From Marchantia polymorpha subsp. ruderalis (lineage: Eukaryota > Streptophyta > Marchantiopsida > Marchantiales > Marchantiaceae), in contig AP031352.1 in assembly GCA_037833965.1 (NCBI GenBank), forward strand, positions 11,078,501-11,142,500: DNA of 64,000 nt, in the 5' to 3' direction. Within the stretch, counting starts at the first letter, position 1. Every line of letters begins with the position of its first letter. Of the stretch, positions 34,977 to 47,990 are shown in pieces. Under the pieces are notes generated by a model, which searched no databases, was not told the origin of the DNA, and saw nothing but the letters and a program-made list of their open reading frames with translations. The position numbers and the translations under genes are program-made.

Positions 34977-36270
34977 GTGAATTACAACAAAGTTTTTTTG
35001 CTTGAAGCAAAGTATGCTACAATTTGTTTCATATGTAAACTGGTCACAATGTTCACTCTTATTATGAACTAGATTCATGTGGTTATAGACTTTCTTTATG
35101 AATATTTACAAGAGAATATTTACCTGAGACAACCAGTTGGCTTTGAGTTCAAAGTCAAGTAAATGTTGATTTGTAAATTTAGAAATCACTGTATGGAATG
35201 AAACAAACAACTAGACATTGGAATACACAATGTGATGAGTTTATGAAGACACAAAGTTTTATTTGAATCGTGTATGATACTTGTATGTACATGAAGACGA
35301 TCAATGATGAGACATTCAATCTCATCTTTTTAAAACTCTAGGTTGACGACATGCTCATCTTGGCAAAGAACCAATCCGATGTCGATGAATGCAAGAATCA
35401 ACTGAAGTTTGCATTTAAGATGAAGGATATGGGGAGTCAAAGAGTATATTAGACAAGGATATTTATAGAGATTTTGAATAGAAGAAGTTATGGTTGAGTT
35501 TAGGCAAGTATGTTTGCCGTATACTTGACAAGTTCAATATGGTGGATTCAAAAGGAGTATCGATTTTTCTGCCATCATATTTTAAACTCTCCGCATTTCA
35601 ATGATCTATAGATTTTGCGGAGAAAGGAAGAATATCATGTGTTCCCTATGAAACAAATTGTAGTCAGCCTCATGTATGTAATGATCTGCACTAAGCCTTA
35701 TATTGCTCTGGCAATGAGGAAGGTGAGCAGGTACATGTCGAATCTAAACAAAGTTTACTTAAAAGGAATGAAATGAATTTTGATATATCTATAGATTACT
35801 ATGGATTATGACTTATTGTTTGATGTATTATTAGACAATGCCAAGTACTTGTTTGGCTATGTTGATGTTGATTACGGACAAAATTTAAACAAAAGGAGAT
35901 TTACAACTTAATATGTGTTTACACTTGGTAGTGGAAGTATTAGTTGGAGATCTACTTTGGAGAATTGCGTAGCTTAGTCAACAACGGAAGCTGAATATGT
36001 GGAAGCGGCAAAGAAAGCTATTTGGTTAGATAGGTTTTATTTGGTATTTGGTTTTACACAATGTGTGATCAATATTCATTGTGATAGCCAAAGTGTCTTA
36101 CATTTGATTGCAAACCAAGTCATGAATAAAAGCGCGAAGCACATGAACATCAAGTATCACTTTACTAGACAAGGAATGTTTGATAAAGTGATACCAAATC
36201 TACTATAAACTCAATCCAACTGATATGTTGACCAAAATTATTATTTTGGAGAGTTTTAGCCAACATTGGG
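34869..36270 (+). pseudogene. Decayed copia pol: reverse transcriptase and RNase H
   Basis: The match begins SKWVYKLKYNLAKDEARIFKARLVA, typical of the copia reverse transcriptase start. It passes through degenerate stretches such as the region of VDDMLILAK (about 35340) and ends in RNase H (TEAEYVEAAKKAIWL, INIHCDSQSVLHL, AKHMNIKYHF). Many stops and frame changes interrupt it. The gag, protease and integrase parts are missing. The neighbouring minus-strand LTR points the other way and belongs to a different copy. Confidence 0.82.
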
Positions 36271-36935
36271 CTTCTATGCGAGTTGTGTATAGAGAACATG
36301 ATAGATATGATTTTTAGTTAACTGTATATAGTATTACTCTATCATGTAATTAACTCTAATATAGACAACCGATTCTCAGGGATCCATGTGTATGATACTC
36401 ATATTCACAACAAGGTTTTGATCTTGTGTAAGCACCCATAACATACTTTACTCTTCAAGAAATCAGCTTTATATTCCACAACACCCAGCTAGGTGAAATA
36501 CTCTTCATTTTGAGATCAAATGCGCCTAAACCGAACAAGAGTCTAAAATTCTTGAGCTGGACAAAGTGGGTCACATGAACCTCAAGTACCCGTTTCAAAC
36601 TCATAATAGTTTCGAGGTGATTATTACCCAAGAATCATATTTGAAAGTTGCAAGTATAGTTAAAATCATATCAGATCTGACATGAAATCACGAGGTTGTC
36701 AATTGTGTTTTCGGGAACTGAAGATTATATGTGGAGTCAGAACATTTTTTCATTCCCTCCCATTGTTTTTGGATCAATGACAAATTAAAGACTAACGAAC
36801 ATTGTTAACTGAACAGGGATATATGGAAGACCCTCAATAAAGTTGGAGTTTCTGTTAGCGAATAGAACGGGCATATAGCATCATTCAGTGACATAGTGAT
36901 CACACCTGTTGAAGATCATAAATTAAGATAGTAAT
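36271..36935. other. Gap, possibly the 3' end of the copia remnant
   Basis: No gene is visible. The first part may be decayed LTR of the copia element that ends near 36270. Confidence 0.3.
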
Positions 36936-38325
36936 TTTTGCGTATGAAATTGAATGCTAGTCCAGTTTTTGTGTATCGCTTCTACAAGTGTCGTCAAGAG
37001 TATTTTATCCTTTAAACTGGCAGGCTAGAACACTCATTGAAACTGTGTAGTACTGATTGTAGCTTGTAGAGAATGAAGGGAATTAAATAGTTCCATAGAG
37101 GGCAAGTTCAAGACGAATGTTGTAACAGTTCAGATTCCAAACATACAGAATTACATATTAACTAACCGAAACTAGGAATCTAAGCTATTGGTTTGATTCC
37201 TCACTTTCCGCATCAATAAGCATAAGCTTATTGAGAGAGTTAGGGACACTCTAAGAGAAAACTCACCGCTAAGTACCTCAAATGCACATCAAAGAATACT
37301 GATAATGTTTCTCGGAATTTCTTCCTAAATATACATGTTAGGTTCTAGTTATTGCACCTAAGTTGAGATCATACTGGACATCACCTCGACTGATAAGTCA
37401 GCATTCTTGCACCTCTTACTTCTCAAATATAAACCACGGACCAGCTTCCTTACAGTTCAGAAGTCATATTCTGGTTTGCCATTAGATTGTCCAGAACTGT
37501 CGCATGACAATGGGATCTTACGCGAACTGTGTATTTCAGCTACAACCTGTAATTTCAACTTCTGGTTCAAACTTTCATTCACTGATTTGAGATTAATCAT
37601 AGCTGTTTTCTGTATCAAAATGCAAGATTTAAATCTGACTTCATACGGCTGTAACCACGAGAACTAGATTGTAAAGATGAAGCAGTAAGATAGCAACAAT
37701 TGTCTTGGTATTCACAGCTTTACATGACCAGAATTTTATGTTTCAGAGAAAATTTCACTATCACTTCTTATTAAGTACTGGTTTCCTGCCCGATTGGTTG
37801 ACAACAATTCTATTCTATTTTGCCGGTCTTACCCACCAATATTTGAAAGAAGAAAAGTTCTCTTTGGACGTTTGAGCCTGGAAATTACAAATCTGCAAAT
37901 CGCATCTTTCTTGTCAAATCGATATCCAAGTCCTCTCCTGGAATACCTATTGATAATGTGAAGACCTATTGATAATGTGAAGAGTATTAAAATGAGAGAA
38001 ATGTTACTGATCAAGAATGATCGTAACTTCAGATGTAAATAATTGACATAATTTCATACGACATAATTCATGAATAAATTTGATGCTGGTTGTCCTCCTC
38101 GTCATCGGATGCTCATAAATGTTTATGTGCGACAGCAACTAAAATACTGGACTGTTTTTGATTTGCTAGATAGCAGGATTGATCTCGATCGCGCAGTTAT
38201 CTGATCGTTTCAGGGATTCATTAAAGAAAGAAGAGATCTGGAAGTGAATGCTGCCGGCGTGAGTTGGAAAATTCGAAATCGTGAGGTGCAAATCAAATTC
38301 CAGATTCTTATAGCATCTCATTGAA
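36936..38325 (+). repeat. 1.39-kb diverged direct repeat, copy 1
   Basis: This segment is colinear with 46674-47990, with scattered substitutions and small indels. Shared phrases include ATAGAGGGCAAGTTCAAGACG, GTCCGATTGGTTGACAACA-like sequence and CTGGAAGTGAATGC. Its last part could encode the exon-like phrase ERRDLEVNAAGVSWKIRNRE before a stop, but I cannot assign a family. The two copies bracket the LRR locus and point to a segmental duplication. Confidence 0.75.
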
Positions 38326-38667
38326 GGATTTTTCGAAAGCCCAAGTTTAGTACAGTCCGGGGTCAGTATATGCAAAGGAATGGACCCAGTTCACTCTTTG
38401 CCATACATCCAATCTGATCATTGATGCAGTTCTGGAGTTCAGCCAGACAGCTCCTTTACAGGAGTTCCATGAAACTTGAAAATTCACGTCCTCAGATGAA
38501 TTTCGATTCTCTAAACTGATTCCCGAAGATCCCAAGTTACTACAAGGTAGACGTAGTGAATGTTTCTGAAGCAAGTGAGCTGGCGGGTATATGGGGATAT
38601 CCTGACTGTATAACTGCCCGATAGGCTATTCCTCCCACAGTCCTAACTGTATAATATCAATACATCC

Positions 38668-38855
38668 TCAACCTAAGGTTCGAGTACAAGCTACACTGTG
38701 GGTTCCTTGACATCGGAGCTAGCAGCACACTGCAAGAGCTTGTATTGACTCCCAGTTTTGTCTGCCCTCAACATATTGTATAATACCAAACACAATTCCA
38801 ATTTTTGATGCTCTAGCCTTGTCACGTATGACTTCCCCTTCCTCTCAAAACCCCT
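38668..38855 (-). pseudogene. Fragment of the LRR gene
   Basis: This block is a diverged copy of 40015-40210 inside the LRR ORF. It shares phrases such as TGTGGGTTCCTTGACATCGG and CTTGTCACGTATGACTTC. It lies downstream of the LRR gene in the same orientation and has indels that break the frame. Confidence 0.7.
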
Positions 38856-39019
38856 CTAAAATTGTAGGTTGGCAACTCTGGGCTCAGCCTACATTACTTC
38901 TTCAACTGCTTTTAAGTTCTCCGCCGGTAAAGAAAATTTCTTGGCTTGTGTTAAAGATTTACGATCCTGTTTCTTTCGCTGCCTGACTACACCTCTATCA
39001 AGGGTGGGACTACTCTCTT

Positions 39020-39300
39020 AATTCTAGACTCACGTATTTCACCTGATACAACTTGAAGATTCCCAAATAGATATCTTGAATCTGAGGCGCAGGAGTTTGC
39101 TAAATACTCAACCATGCTTCTCTCAGCTCCTTGCTGTCCCCACCTTTTAGAACTTCCCTACGATCACTAGTACCATCTAGTTTAACTTTATCAGACTTTA
39201 TCAGATCTTCCCATTCTGGAATCGCTTGGCCTAACCTGAGGGTAACATGAAGTCTATCCTTTGCAGCATAATACATGAATTTGATTGATTCTCAATCCAC
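39020..39300 (-). pseudogene. Broken C-terminal segment of the LRR gene family
   Basis: On the minus strand this codes for a diverged version of the segment at 49949-50290 (LHVTLRLGQAIPEW, YLGIFKLYQVKYVSLEL). It has an in-frame stop before QTPAPQ and ends early, without the GHAWVCKEC tail. It lies just downstream of the LRR ORF and may be the decayed 3' end of that gene. Confidence 0.65.
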
Positions 39301-39521
39301 CTGCAATTCTCCCGATCCAAGAGTATCTTGAAACTCTCTTGATCTTGAACCCTATGAAACAAAACCAGTCACCGAATCACATCAAGTGTAATCTAACGAT
39401 TTTCTCCACATCCAGAAGTGCACTCATACCATAGAGTATAGAGAATGCCAACTTCTCCCGTAATGTAATGTAGCTTGGGAACTCTCACCTGCTGAAACCA
39501 TTGAGATTGATGTTGTACACT

Positions 39522-41243
39522 TCAAACATGAAGTCCCTCAAAGTTGACTACAGATTTCGTTGCATAAATAGTTTCGGCTCGCTTCTGGTTATTCTTGAGA
39601 ACCTCTTGAATCAGCGCCGCCTTCCCGTCCGTCACCCATGAGGTTCCTGAGACATCTATTTCCTGTAGAGTCAAGTTTACTTCCAGTAGCCCCATCAGGT
39701 CTCTGAACGCCTTTTCGTCGAGTGTGTTGTCAGACAAATCCAAGTGAGTGAGACTTGTGTTCCCTCGCAGGACCCAGAGCAGTTCCTTCCATCCTCCCTT
39801 CCAAAAAACATTGCTTTCAACATATAACTTGAGTCCTTTCAGGACTGAAGTTTCTCCAGATTTTCCATTCATCGGGAGGATACAATCCGGTATACCAGAA
39901 AACATATCCGGTAAAACATATCTCGACGATATGCAGAAATATTTCAGAGAATTGATTTCCCCTTGCAGTACCCTACCTAATAGTTTTAATGATAATATCA
40001 ATTCATCATCATATGAAGGTTCGAGTACAAGCTCCACTGTGGGTTCCTTGACATCGGAGCTAGAAGCACACGCAAGAGCTTCTATTGAATCCCAGTTTTG
40101 TCTTCCCTTTCCCTCTCGTCTACTATTACACAATAGAACCATACCAAACACAACTCTAATTTTTGTTGCTCTAGCATTGTCACGTATGACTTCGCCGAGC
40201 TGGTTCCATTCCTCAAGACTCATCCGCAAGGAACTCAACGTCACCTCCTTCAATGATGGGTTGGAAGTAAGAAGTTCCCTTAAACAGCCTCCGAGTCCAT
40301 CCATACGCTCCAGCCCAAGACGTTCAATGGATCGGTTGCCATCATCTCCGGCCAAAGCTTTTAGCAACAAGGTCGCTCCCCAGCCCACCTTCCCTAAGTC
40401 CAGTTGTTTCAACGACGAACTCTGCATCAAAGCCTGGGACAGGATTCCAACGGTCTCCTCATCAATGACCTCTCCGCGGATCTGATTGCCGTTGATACTC
40501 AACGTTTCCAATCGAGTAGCACTGCTGATCATGTCAGCCACATGCTTCACCGCACTCGAGTCCTTCCACGCGCGATACAAATTTAAGGATTTGAGTGTAG
40601 ATTCAGAATTTCCTCGCAGTCCTGAGGCGAGATTCGAGAAACATCTGCCACTCAATCTGCAATCGTCGATTGTCAAATGTTCTACGCTAGAAGAATTCAG
40701 AATTCTCCCTATCTGTAAACACAAGCTCTCCACTTCCGCTTCTGAACTCCAATGCAAATAACTAAGGGCTATCACTCGTAGAACTGTGCTAGACATGAAT
40801 CCTCTCAAAGCTACTTCCCACTCACTTTCCTTCAAGCTCGATATTCTTCCACCACAAATATCTCGTACGTCCAGAGATTCAAGGGTATTGCAGTTGCCAA
40901 TTGCCTCCAGCATTCGAACGCGCACTTGGCTTCGCAGTGTGGGGTAGCCAAGTGCGTTGGTCATGAGCGATGCACTCTCCCGATACAAATCACGAAATTC
41001 CGCCCCTCTTAATCTGGGAAGCTTCTTTATAGGCTCGCCTTTTCCTTCCAGACGCAGTAAAAGGTCCCGGACAGGAAGGGGACGGACTTGTCTGGTGGGC
41101 GGGGGCGAGGGGGGGCTTGGGGGGGCATGCTCCCCTTGTAGCTCCTCCACTGCAGCGGAGGGAAGCTCCGATTCCTTGTCTGCGGAGTCCATTCCGCGTG
41201 TTTCAGCAGCGTGACTGACATTGGACGCACCTGCACCTTCCAT
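39522..41243 (-). CDS. Leucine-rich-repeat protein, RNI-like, 573-aa ORF
   Basis: The frame runs from ATG 41243 to TGA 39522-39524 without an intron. Residues 1-60 are Ser/Pro/Glu-rich. From about 100 to 560 there are irregular leucine-rich repeats of ribonuclease-inhibitor style (LESLDVRDI, LKSLNLYRAW, LETLSINGNQI, LKQLDLGKVG, LTHLDLSDNTLDEKAFRDLM, LQEIDVSGTSW). Such folds bind proteins; no kinase, NB-ARC, F-box or membrane segment is visible. Related fragments at 39.0, 49.9 and 50.4 kb imply that the family has a longer C-terminus (FKLYQVKYVSLELGGHAWVCKEC). Here the frame ends where the paralogous fragment at 50.5 kb continues in another frame, so this copy may be truncated. It could be functional as it stands or be an early pseudogene. 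Confidence 0.7.
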   Translation of the reverse strand: MEGAGASNVSHAAETRGMDSADKESELPSAAVEELQGEHAPPSPPSPPPTRQVRPLPVRDLLLRLEGKGEPIKKLPRLRGAEFRDLYRESASLMTNALGYPTLRSQVRVRMLEAIGNCNTLESLDVRDICGGRISSLKESEWEVALRGFMSSTVLRVIALSYLHWSSEAEVESLCLQIGRILNSSSVEHLTIDDCRLSGRCFSNLASGLRGNSESTLKSLNLYRAWKDSSAVKHVADMISSATRLETLSINGNQIRGEVIDEETVGILSQALMQSSSLKQLDLGKVGWGATLLLKALAGDDGNRSIERLGLERMDGLGGCLRELLTSNPSLKEVTLSSLRMSLEEWNQLGEVIRDNARATKIRVVFGMVLLCNSRREGKGRQNWDSIEALACASSSDVKEPTVELVLEPSYDDELILSLKLLGRVLQGEINSLKYFCISSRYVLPDMFSGIPDCILPMNGKSGETSVLKGLKLYVESNVFWKGGWKELLWVLRGNTSLTHLDLSDNTLDEKAFRDLMGLLEVNLTLQEIDVSGTSWVTDGKAALIQEVLKNNQKRAETIYATKSVVNFEGLHV

Positions 41244-42890
41244 TCTCCCCTACACTCTCACAGAAGAAGAAACGTTTGCTGCTTGGGATACGCGGGTGAA
41301 ATGTAAATCGGGCATACAAGACTCCCTCTCCTCGATCCACAAGCCTGGCTCTTTTGAAGAAAACTTAACTTCACGTCGCAATATCACAGATTGTGTGCAT
41401 GTGCGTGGGCATGAGACTTCTTGTACTCTGCATGAGTAGCCACACAAAGGTTACTCCAAGCGCTCCACAGAATCCGATCAAGAGAAATCACCACGAATGA
41501 AAAATCACCACAAAACAAAGGAAGATTCTGTAAAGTGGAAACAGGAGGCTGGTTGAACTCAGTGCAGGTCACTAAAAACGATGTGAATCGAAATGAAAGC
41601 AGATAACCAGAATTATGCGTACAAAGAAAATCCTAGAGCGGGTCTAAAGGGACTTCATACCTATTGTGGTAGTCTACCGGAGTGAGGTTTGATGCACTAG
41701 TTATTGAATTGACAAGCTGAAAGTTACCGAACTGAGTGGATAAGATGAAAGTTACCGAACTGAGTGGACAAGCTGAAAGCTGAAAGTTCTGCAGGGACTC
41801 AGAAGTCCAAAAGATTGGTTCTTAGCAAAGATGTTGCGACGTGGATGCAGAATATCATGGAAAGTATGGAAGTGCAGATATCTCAGATATTAAGTACTCT
41901 GCGTTGCGTAAATTTCCATGTACAATTGGTCAGGGAGAATGCGAATGTAGCTGGTTCATGACCCACGGGAAGACAGACCCTACGAAGGGTAATGCGTAGA
42001 AATATGCAGCTTAATCATCAGATCTTCTTACTGAATGGTGTGGGTGATCGAAGTAACGGCACTATAGGAACACAACAAGCGTGTTCCTCCATATATACCT
42101 TGATTGGAAAATGTTCTTGGGAGTTCACAGTAGATCTTGACTTTTTTGTGCAAGCAAACAGGATAATCGAGTCAATGTATCAGCACACTGATACACTCGA
42201 TGTTGTCACAGTTACAACATAGATTTCAAATATCGCCTCCATTGAATACTTTTTCCTGGAATCTTTGAACTATTCAAGCAAGTGGATGTAATCTGACAAC
42301 TGAGAGACACATGAGTAGTCATCTCGGTGTACAAAGCCTGTTGTGATTTTTCCTTGCTTTGAAGACCGGTAGAGTAGTCTCCAGTACTCTGGATAACTCG
42401 TAAGTTCAGAACAAACTGATCATCTTTTTCGAAGTTTACCAAACATAATGTCGAAAATTGTGTACAAGGTATACGAAGCTCAATGTTTTCAACTGCTGCT
42501 ATGATTTTTCTTCTACCTCAACTGTCAAGTATGTCAGCGGATGCACAGTTATAATACCAGAGTTTGGAGGTCTTTCCACCCCAAACATTAGAATGAAATC
42601 AGATTTAATCCGAGCTAAGAGCACTCCTGCTTCTTTATCCCGTTGTATAGAACAAGATAGAACCAGCATGATACTTGCTAGGGTCAATGTCAATCCTCTG
42701 AAGATTTTACATTTTTGAACTTGCTTGCAAGAGAAGAAACATGAGATGGAAAACACTTCATATGCTAAATTGTAGAAAACAATGAAGATCTCGCTTTACA
42801 TCTCAAGGAGGAGACAAAGTACATGAAAATTCAAATATTTAATACATATCATCTGAAATGAAACAAGTGATTTTGTCTGGAAGATGGAAT
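41244..42890. other. Upstream flank of the LRR ORF, no other gene seen
   Basis: The first part should contain the LRR promoter. Phrases such as AAAGTTACCGAACTGAGTGGA are repeated near 41725-41775. Short frames have no known motif. Confidence 0.35.
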
Positions 42891-43210
42891 TTGTTCCTCC
42901 TTGTCTGACCTGTCTTGGGCAGACAGCTTGGCATCCTATCATAATGTACTGGGAATATCCCTGTTGTAGCCAAATTGTCCATAAGACCGGGTTACTTACA
43001 CAATCGGATTTTTCCCCTCTGTGTATATCATTTCCAATGCTTTTGTCTGATTATGGTAGTTTAGATTCGCCCTTACTTGAAAACGAAAGGTAAAATGGAC
43101 ATTGGGCAGACAGCTAGGAATCCGAGACAGCTAGGAAGCCGATCACAATGTACTGGGACTATCCATGTTGTGGCCAGATAGTCCATAAGACCCGGTCATT
43201 TACACGATGG
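42890..43210 (+). repeat. Repeat block with GGCAGACAGCT, related to 48130-48300
   Basis: The phrase GGGCAGACAGCT and the phrase GTCCATAAGACC(C/G)GG(G/T) occur twice, about 190 bp apart. Both recur at 48130-48300 in the same orientation. Together with the 1.3-kb repeats this supports a larger duplicated segment. Confidence 0.6.
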
Positions 43211-46200
43211 TCAACCATGTCTTAAAAAATATCTGATATTCATCACAAATGGATTCAGCATTTTTAACTTAAGATCGATAAAGTTACTCAATCAACAAAT
43301 CAGTATGACAGATATCTCTTAATTCTTCTGCATATCGAACACGATTCAATATACCGTAGATCTTGAAGTCAAATCATCGCACTCACCCTATAGAATTGAC
43401 ACACTCATTTGCTCTTAATAACTTTAAGCTATGATTGTCATACAAGCATTAAAATGATAAGTTACGTAATTTATTCATGTAATGAATTAAATTATTCGGT
43501 AGCTATTGAATAGAGAGAGAAAGTGAGGTACTCTTGGAGGGATGACCCTCAGATCGAAAGGCAGACAGCGTACTTCTGTCGTAGCAATGTCGCGGCTCGA
43601 AAGCAAATGACATTTGCCGTGCTCGACATTTGGAGTCTCGACCGCTTGCACCAAATCATCGTCACATCATCTTCTCGTTCCTCTTTTAGCAATTTCGGAC
43701 GCCGTTTACTGGTGCGCGGTGGGCTAGAAACGCTGGTCCTGGTTTTTGATCGTTTGGGTGGCTCTGATTCCATGTGTTGCGCTAGTTTCGTTTCTAGCCC
43801 TCATGTTTTTCCACCCATCCCAAAGGATCAAACTGGAAACGAGGTCTTCTTCTATTGGTTCTTCTCTCACGACGATCGTCTCGACCACCAAGCCATCTTT
43901 GCCGTGAGCACTGTCCTCCTCTTCTTCGTACTCAGATACCTTGATGAGTGCGTCACGAAGAAGGATCCATGATCAAATGTTTTCGTCTGGTGTTTTTTGA
44001 CGTCGCGAAGCGGTTTCCTCCTGTTCGGAATTACTCTGCCTCTGTTGCACTTCATCTCCTCTTTTCCGCAATCGCTGCCGTCTGCCGCTTTCTTCACTGC
44101 AATTTTCATTGCCTTTGTCCTCGTCATCACCGCTCCAATTTGGATACTGATCTCCTTGTTGGATATGTCGTCCTACATCTCCTGGTACATCTTGCTGCAA
44201 TCGGTTTTGTTTTCACATCTCTTGCTTCCTTCTTTGTCTTGTCGTATGATGCACTTTTATCTGGCCAAACGAAGATCGGGATCTAAAAGTATGGGCCGAA
44301 ATGTCCGTGACGCGTGATCAACCGTTTCTTGAGGCGGCTCATGAGCATTATAATGTTTAGGCTGACGCTACTCCAGCCCAGTAATTGAGCACTTTCACTT
44401 CCTTCCATTGGGAATGAAGATTAGAAATCGCGCAGTTTTATGTCTTGGCTCGAAACCCCAATTTCTCATGATTTACAATGATGTGCGAACGCAGAGCAGA
44501 GATTCCGCTTATGAATTCTGCGTGGCAAGCATCATTCTGGCGTGTCTGTCGAGATGTTCATTTCGAGTCGACTACTTGTAGCCATGCATGCGCTCACTTG
44601 CTAGATGATTCTGTACAGCACTATCCAGCAAAGGCGCAAACTTGGTTGAGAATTTTCCAACATTTCCAAGTATTCTACTGCCTTTTGGGCTCTATGTGAA
44701 AGTTCCACGCAAAATGTCAGACGAAACTAAAAATCCATCCCATAAAGACTCGATTAAAACTCGTACAGCTGAGCAGCCTTGCCTAAATCAAAACCAAAGA
44801 TCGGATAGAAGGGCAATGATCGTACAAGTCCAACACACCTCCCTGCTTCAGACAAAGTAATTTGTAAATTGATCTTACGGTCACGAATGCCATTTGTTAA
44901 TGTGTACTGGATAGGTCCATGGTGCTGACCAAAATCTAAATTGTACGACCAGGCAGACCAGCGATTCTGGATTTGTAAATTTGGCTCTCGTCTTCCAGCA
45001 CCAGGCTTGGAATGAATTTGAAATGTGAATCACTAAAAGATCCGAGCCCAACAATCTACAAACCTCAAAGAATACGAAGAATCCTTTTATTGCGTGATTG
45101 TCGTTACCTCATCCGTTCCTTTATCCATGAATCTATAAGTAACTATGCTTCGAGATGTTGGCTCTTGCCCGACCACTCGCCTGGAATTCATGTAAATGTG
45201 TAATGTTAACCTAAAGCATGTTTGCGAGAGTCGTGGTTACCGGTCTATTTCTCGCTAACCAAGGCTAGCTATGTTGCAAGTGTAGTTGATGTCGACTCAT
45301 GTGAGTTATCAAAGTTACATGCAATGGTAAACACAACATCCATTAGGGATGGATGATTATTTGTACTCTATAATCCAAAATATCGTCTAGTCATTTGAAC
45401 AAATCCTACATCCTCAAAATCTGGTTGGCTAATGCAAATGAACATTTGTAGAGAAGGTTGCATATGAGTGAGAATTGATAAGATTCACAATCATCAAGGC
45501 ATGAGAGAGCTACACGCACCATCTTTCTTTATCTAGCCATGGTAATACGAAGAATGATTGGATTAACTAATAGTAATATACAAACGTATTGAAATCTTTT
45601 GTTGAATGACATGCACAATAGACTTCTAAATCTCTAGTCCAATTATCGAGGAATGAGGAGAAAAATTTGAATGCATGGTGTAACTCTTGAACTAAAGCAT
45701 CTCTAAGATGTTCAATATTACATGCAAACAAGTCTGATTGTATGCATATATTCTTCATGCATTGAAAATATGTTATCATTTTAATTCATAATATTTGATA
45801 ATATTCAACTGATAAGAATATAGACAGATTTATTATCTGTAAAGTCAAGTTTCACTGAAGCTCTTACTGTTCAATATTTCACACATTGTTTTTGTAATAT
45901 AATGTTTATGGACTGAGACTTTCTGAAATGTAGATGATTATGTTAAGTGCATAGATACCAAAAATTCACTTCTACGTTTTGAATTGTATTGTATGTAAAA
46001 TTAGATGTACATAATTAGATAAATATCACTATTTTTATTATATGATTACACCTAATATCCCTCATAGGCTTTATCAGCTGTTTTATGTTTTTTGTTAACA
46101 AGCAATGATCTAATAATTAAGATTTGCAAACTCATCATACTTAATACTTATACTATCATTAAACTAAACTATATATACAGATGTTAAACTATATTAACTA

Positions 46201-46673
46201 AAGAATTCACTTATCAGTCAAAAATATTGCATATAGTCAAAAATAATTTCAATAAATTAGATATCAAAAATATCTAATTATAAAAATTAAAAAATCATTA
46301 AGCAGCATCTAGAAAATTTCAAAAAAATAAATTTTTTTGAAATTTTAAATATAGTCAAAAATATTGCACCTATCAAATTTTATTAGTTTCGTCAACATAA
46401 TGACGAAACTAACAATGTATAAATTTTTTTTCTAACTTGTTGTTGATCAACGTATTGTAAAGCAATTACATGCTAACGTTCACATCCGAAGAAGTTTTAT
46501 TTCAAACCTTTTCAAAAGACAATTGGAAAAAAATAGTTTGATATTTAAATTTCATCAGTTTCTAGATGACATAATTTTAAAATTGATATACAAGTCATTA
46601 AAAATATATCATTTTGATAAATATATCAATTGTTGATAACGTACTTCTAATAGATACATATGAATCCTGGTTT
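43211..46673. other. Long gap; one unrecognised 149-codon frame
   Basis: A plus-strand frame at 43523-43972 (149 aa, two hydrophobic stretches near the end) lies opposite purine-rich, Lys/Arg/Glu-rich minus-strand frames between 43549 and 44200. I recognise none of them and the base bias suggests chance. From about 44,800 to 46,670 the DNA is AT-rich with stops everywhere. Confidence 0.35.
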
Positions 46674-47990
46674 TCTTTGCGTAGGATATTGAATACTAGT
46701 CGAATTTTTGTGTAACGCTTCTAAAAAAACCCTTGACGATTCAAGGGTTCTTTTTATCCTTTTAGATGTAAGGCTAGGACACTCACTGAAACTGTGGTAT
46801 GTACTGATTGTATCATTTACAAAAAGAAGGGATTTATAGAATTCTATAGAGGGCAAGTTCAAGACGAATGCTGTAACAATTCTGTATTCGAAGCATACAT
46901 AATTACATATGAGCTAATCGAATCTAGTAACCTAAGCTATTGATTTTATTCATCACTTTTCGCATGAGTAACCATAAGTTTATTAGAGAGAGTTAGTGAT
47001 AGTCTAAGGAAAAAATCACCGTTAACTATCTCAAATGCACATCTAAGAATACTCTTATCAGAAGTTTTCCTAAATATACAAGTCGGGTTATAGTTATTGT
47101 ACCTAACTTGAAATCATATTGGATTATATCTCAACTGATAAATCAGCATTCGGGCACGTCTAACTTCTCATATATAATCCACGGACCAGGTTGATTACAG
47201 TTCAGAAATCATATTCTGGTCTGCTATTAGATTGTCCAGAAGTGTGGCAGAACAATGCAATCTTACTCAAACCTCGTACTTCAGCTCAAACCCTTGATTT
47301 CAACTTCTGTTTCAAATTTTCATTCTCTAGTTTCAGATAATTTGAGCTGTTAGTTAAAAAAAATGCAAGTTTTAGATCTGACATAATCCGGATGGAAGTA
47401 TGAGAGCTAGATTGTAAAGATGTAGCAGTAAGATAGCAGCAATTGTCTTGGTCATAATAGCTCTAAATGACCATAATTTTCTGTTTCACCACCAGAAAAT
47501 TTCACGACCACTTCTATTTGAATACAGTCTTACTGGTTTCTTGTCCGATTGGTTGACAACATTTCTGATCTATTCTGAAAATGGCATATATCTTGTCAAG
47601 TGGGTGTCAAGTCTTCCCTATACATACATATTGGTAATTTGAAGAGGATTAAAATGAGATGAATGTTACTGATAAGGAATGATCGTAAATTCAGATTCAA
47701 ATTAATTATAATCGTAAATTCTTACGAGATAATTCGTGAATATATTCGTTGCTCATTATCCTCCTAGTCATCGGATGCTCACAAATATATATGTGCGACA
47801 GAAACCGAAATATTGGAATGTTTGTGATTTGCTCAATTACAAAATTGGATCTCGATCGCGCAGTTATCCATCGTTTCAGGATGTCTTAACAGAAAGAAGA
47901 GATCTGGAAGTGAATGCCGCCAGCTTGAGTTGGAAAATTCGAAATCGTGAGGTAAAAGTCAAATTCCAGATTCTTAAAGCATCTTAGTGA
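46674..47990 (+). repeat. 1.3-kb diverged direct repeat, copy 2
   Basis: This is colinear with 36936-38325. It includes a short self-complementary run near 46730-46750 (AACCCTTGA ... TCAAGGGTT) that copy 1 lacks. The last part has an open frame ending ERRDLEVNAASLSWKIRNRE...ILKAS with a stop at 47985-47987. I cannot name a family. Confidence 0.75.

Noticed and set aside
39522..41243. NLR immune receptor
   Set aside because: Only leucine-rich repeats are visible. No NB-ARC, TIR, CC or kinase domain lies in the ORF or next to it.
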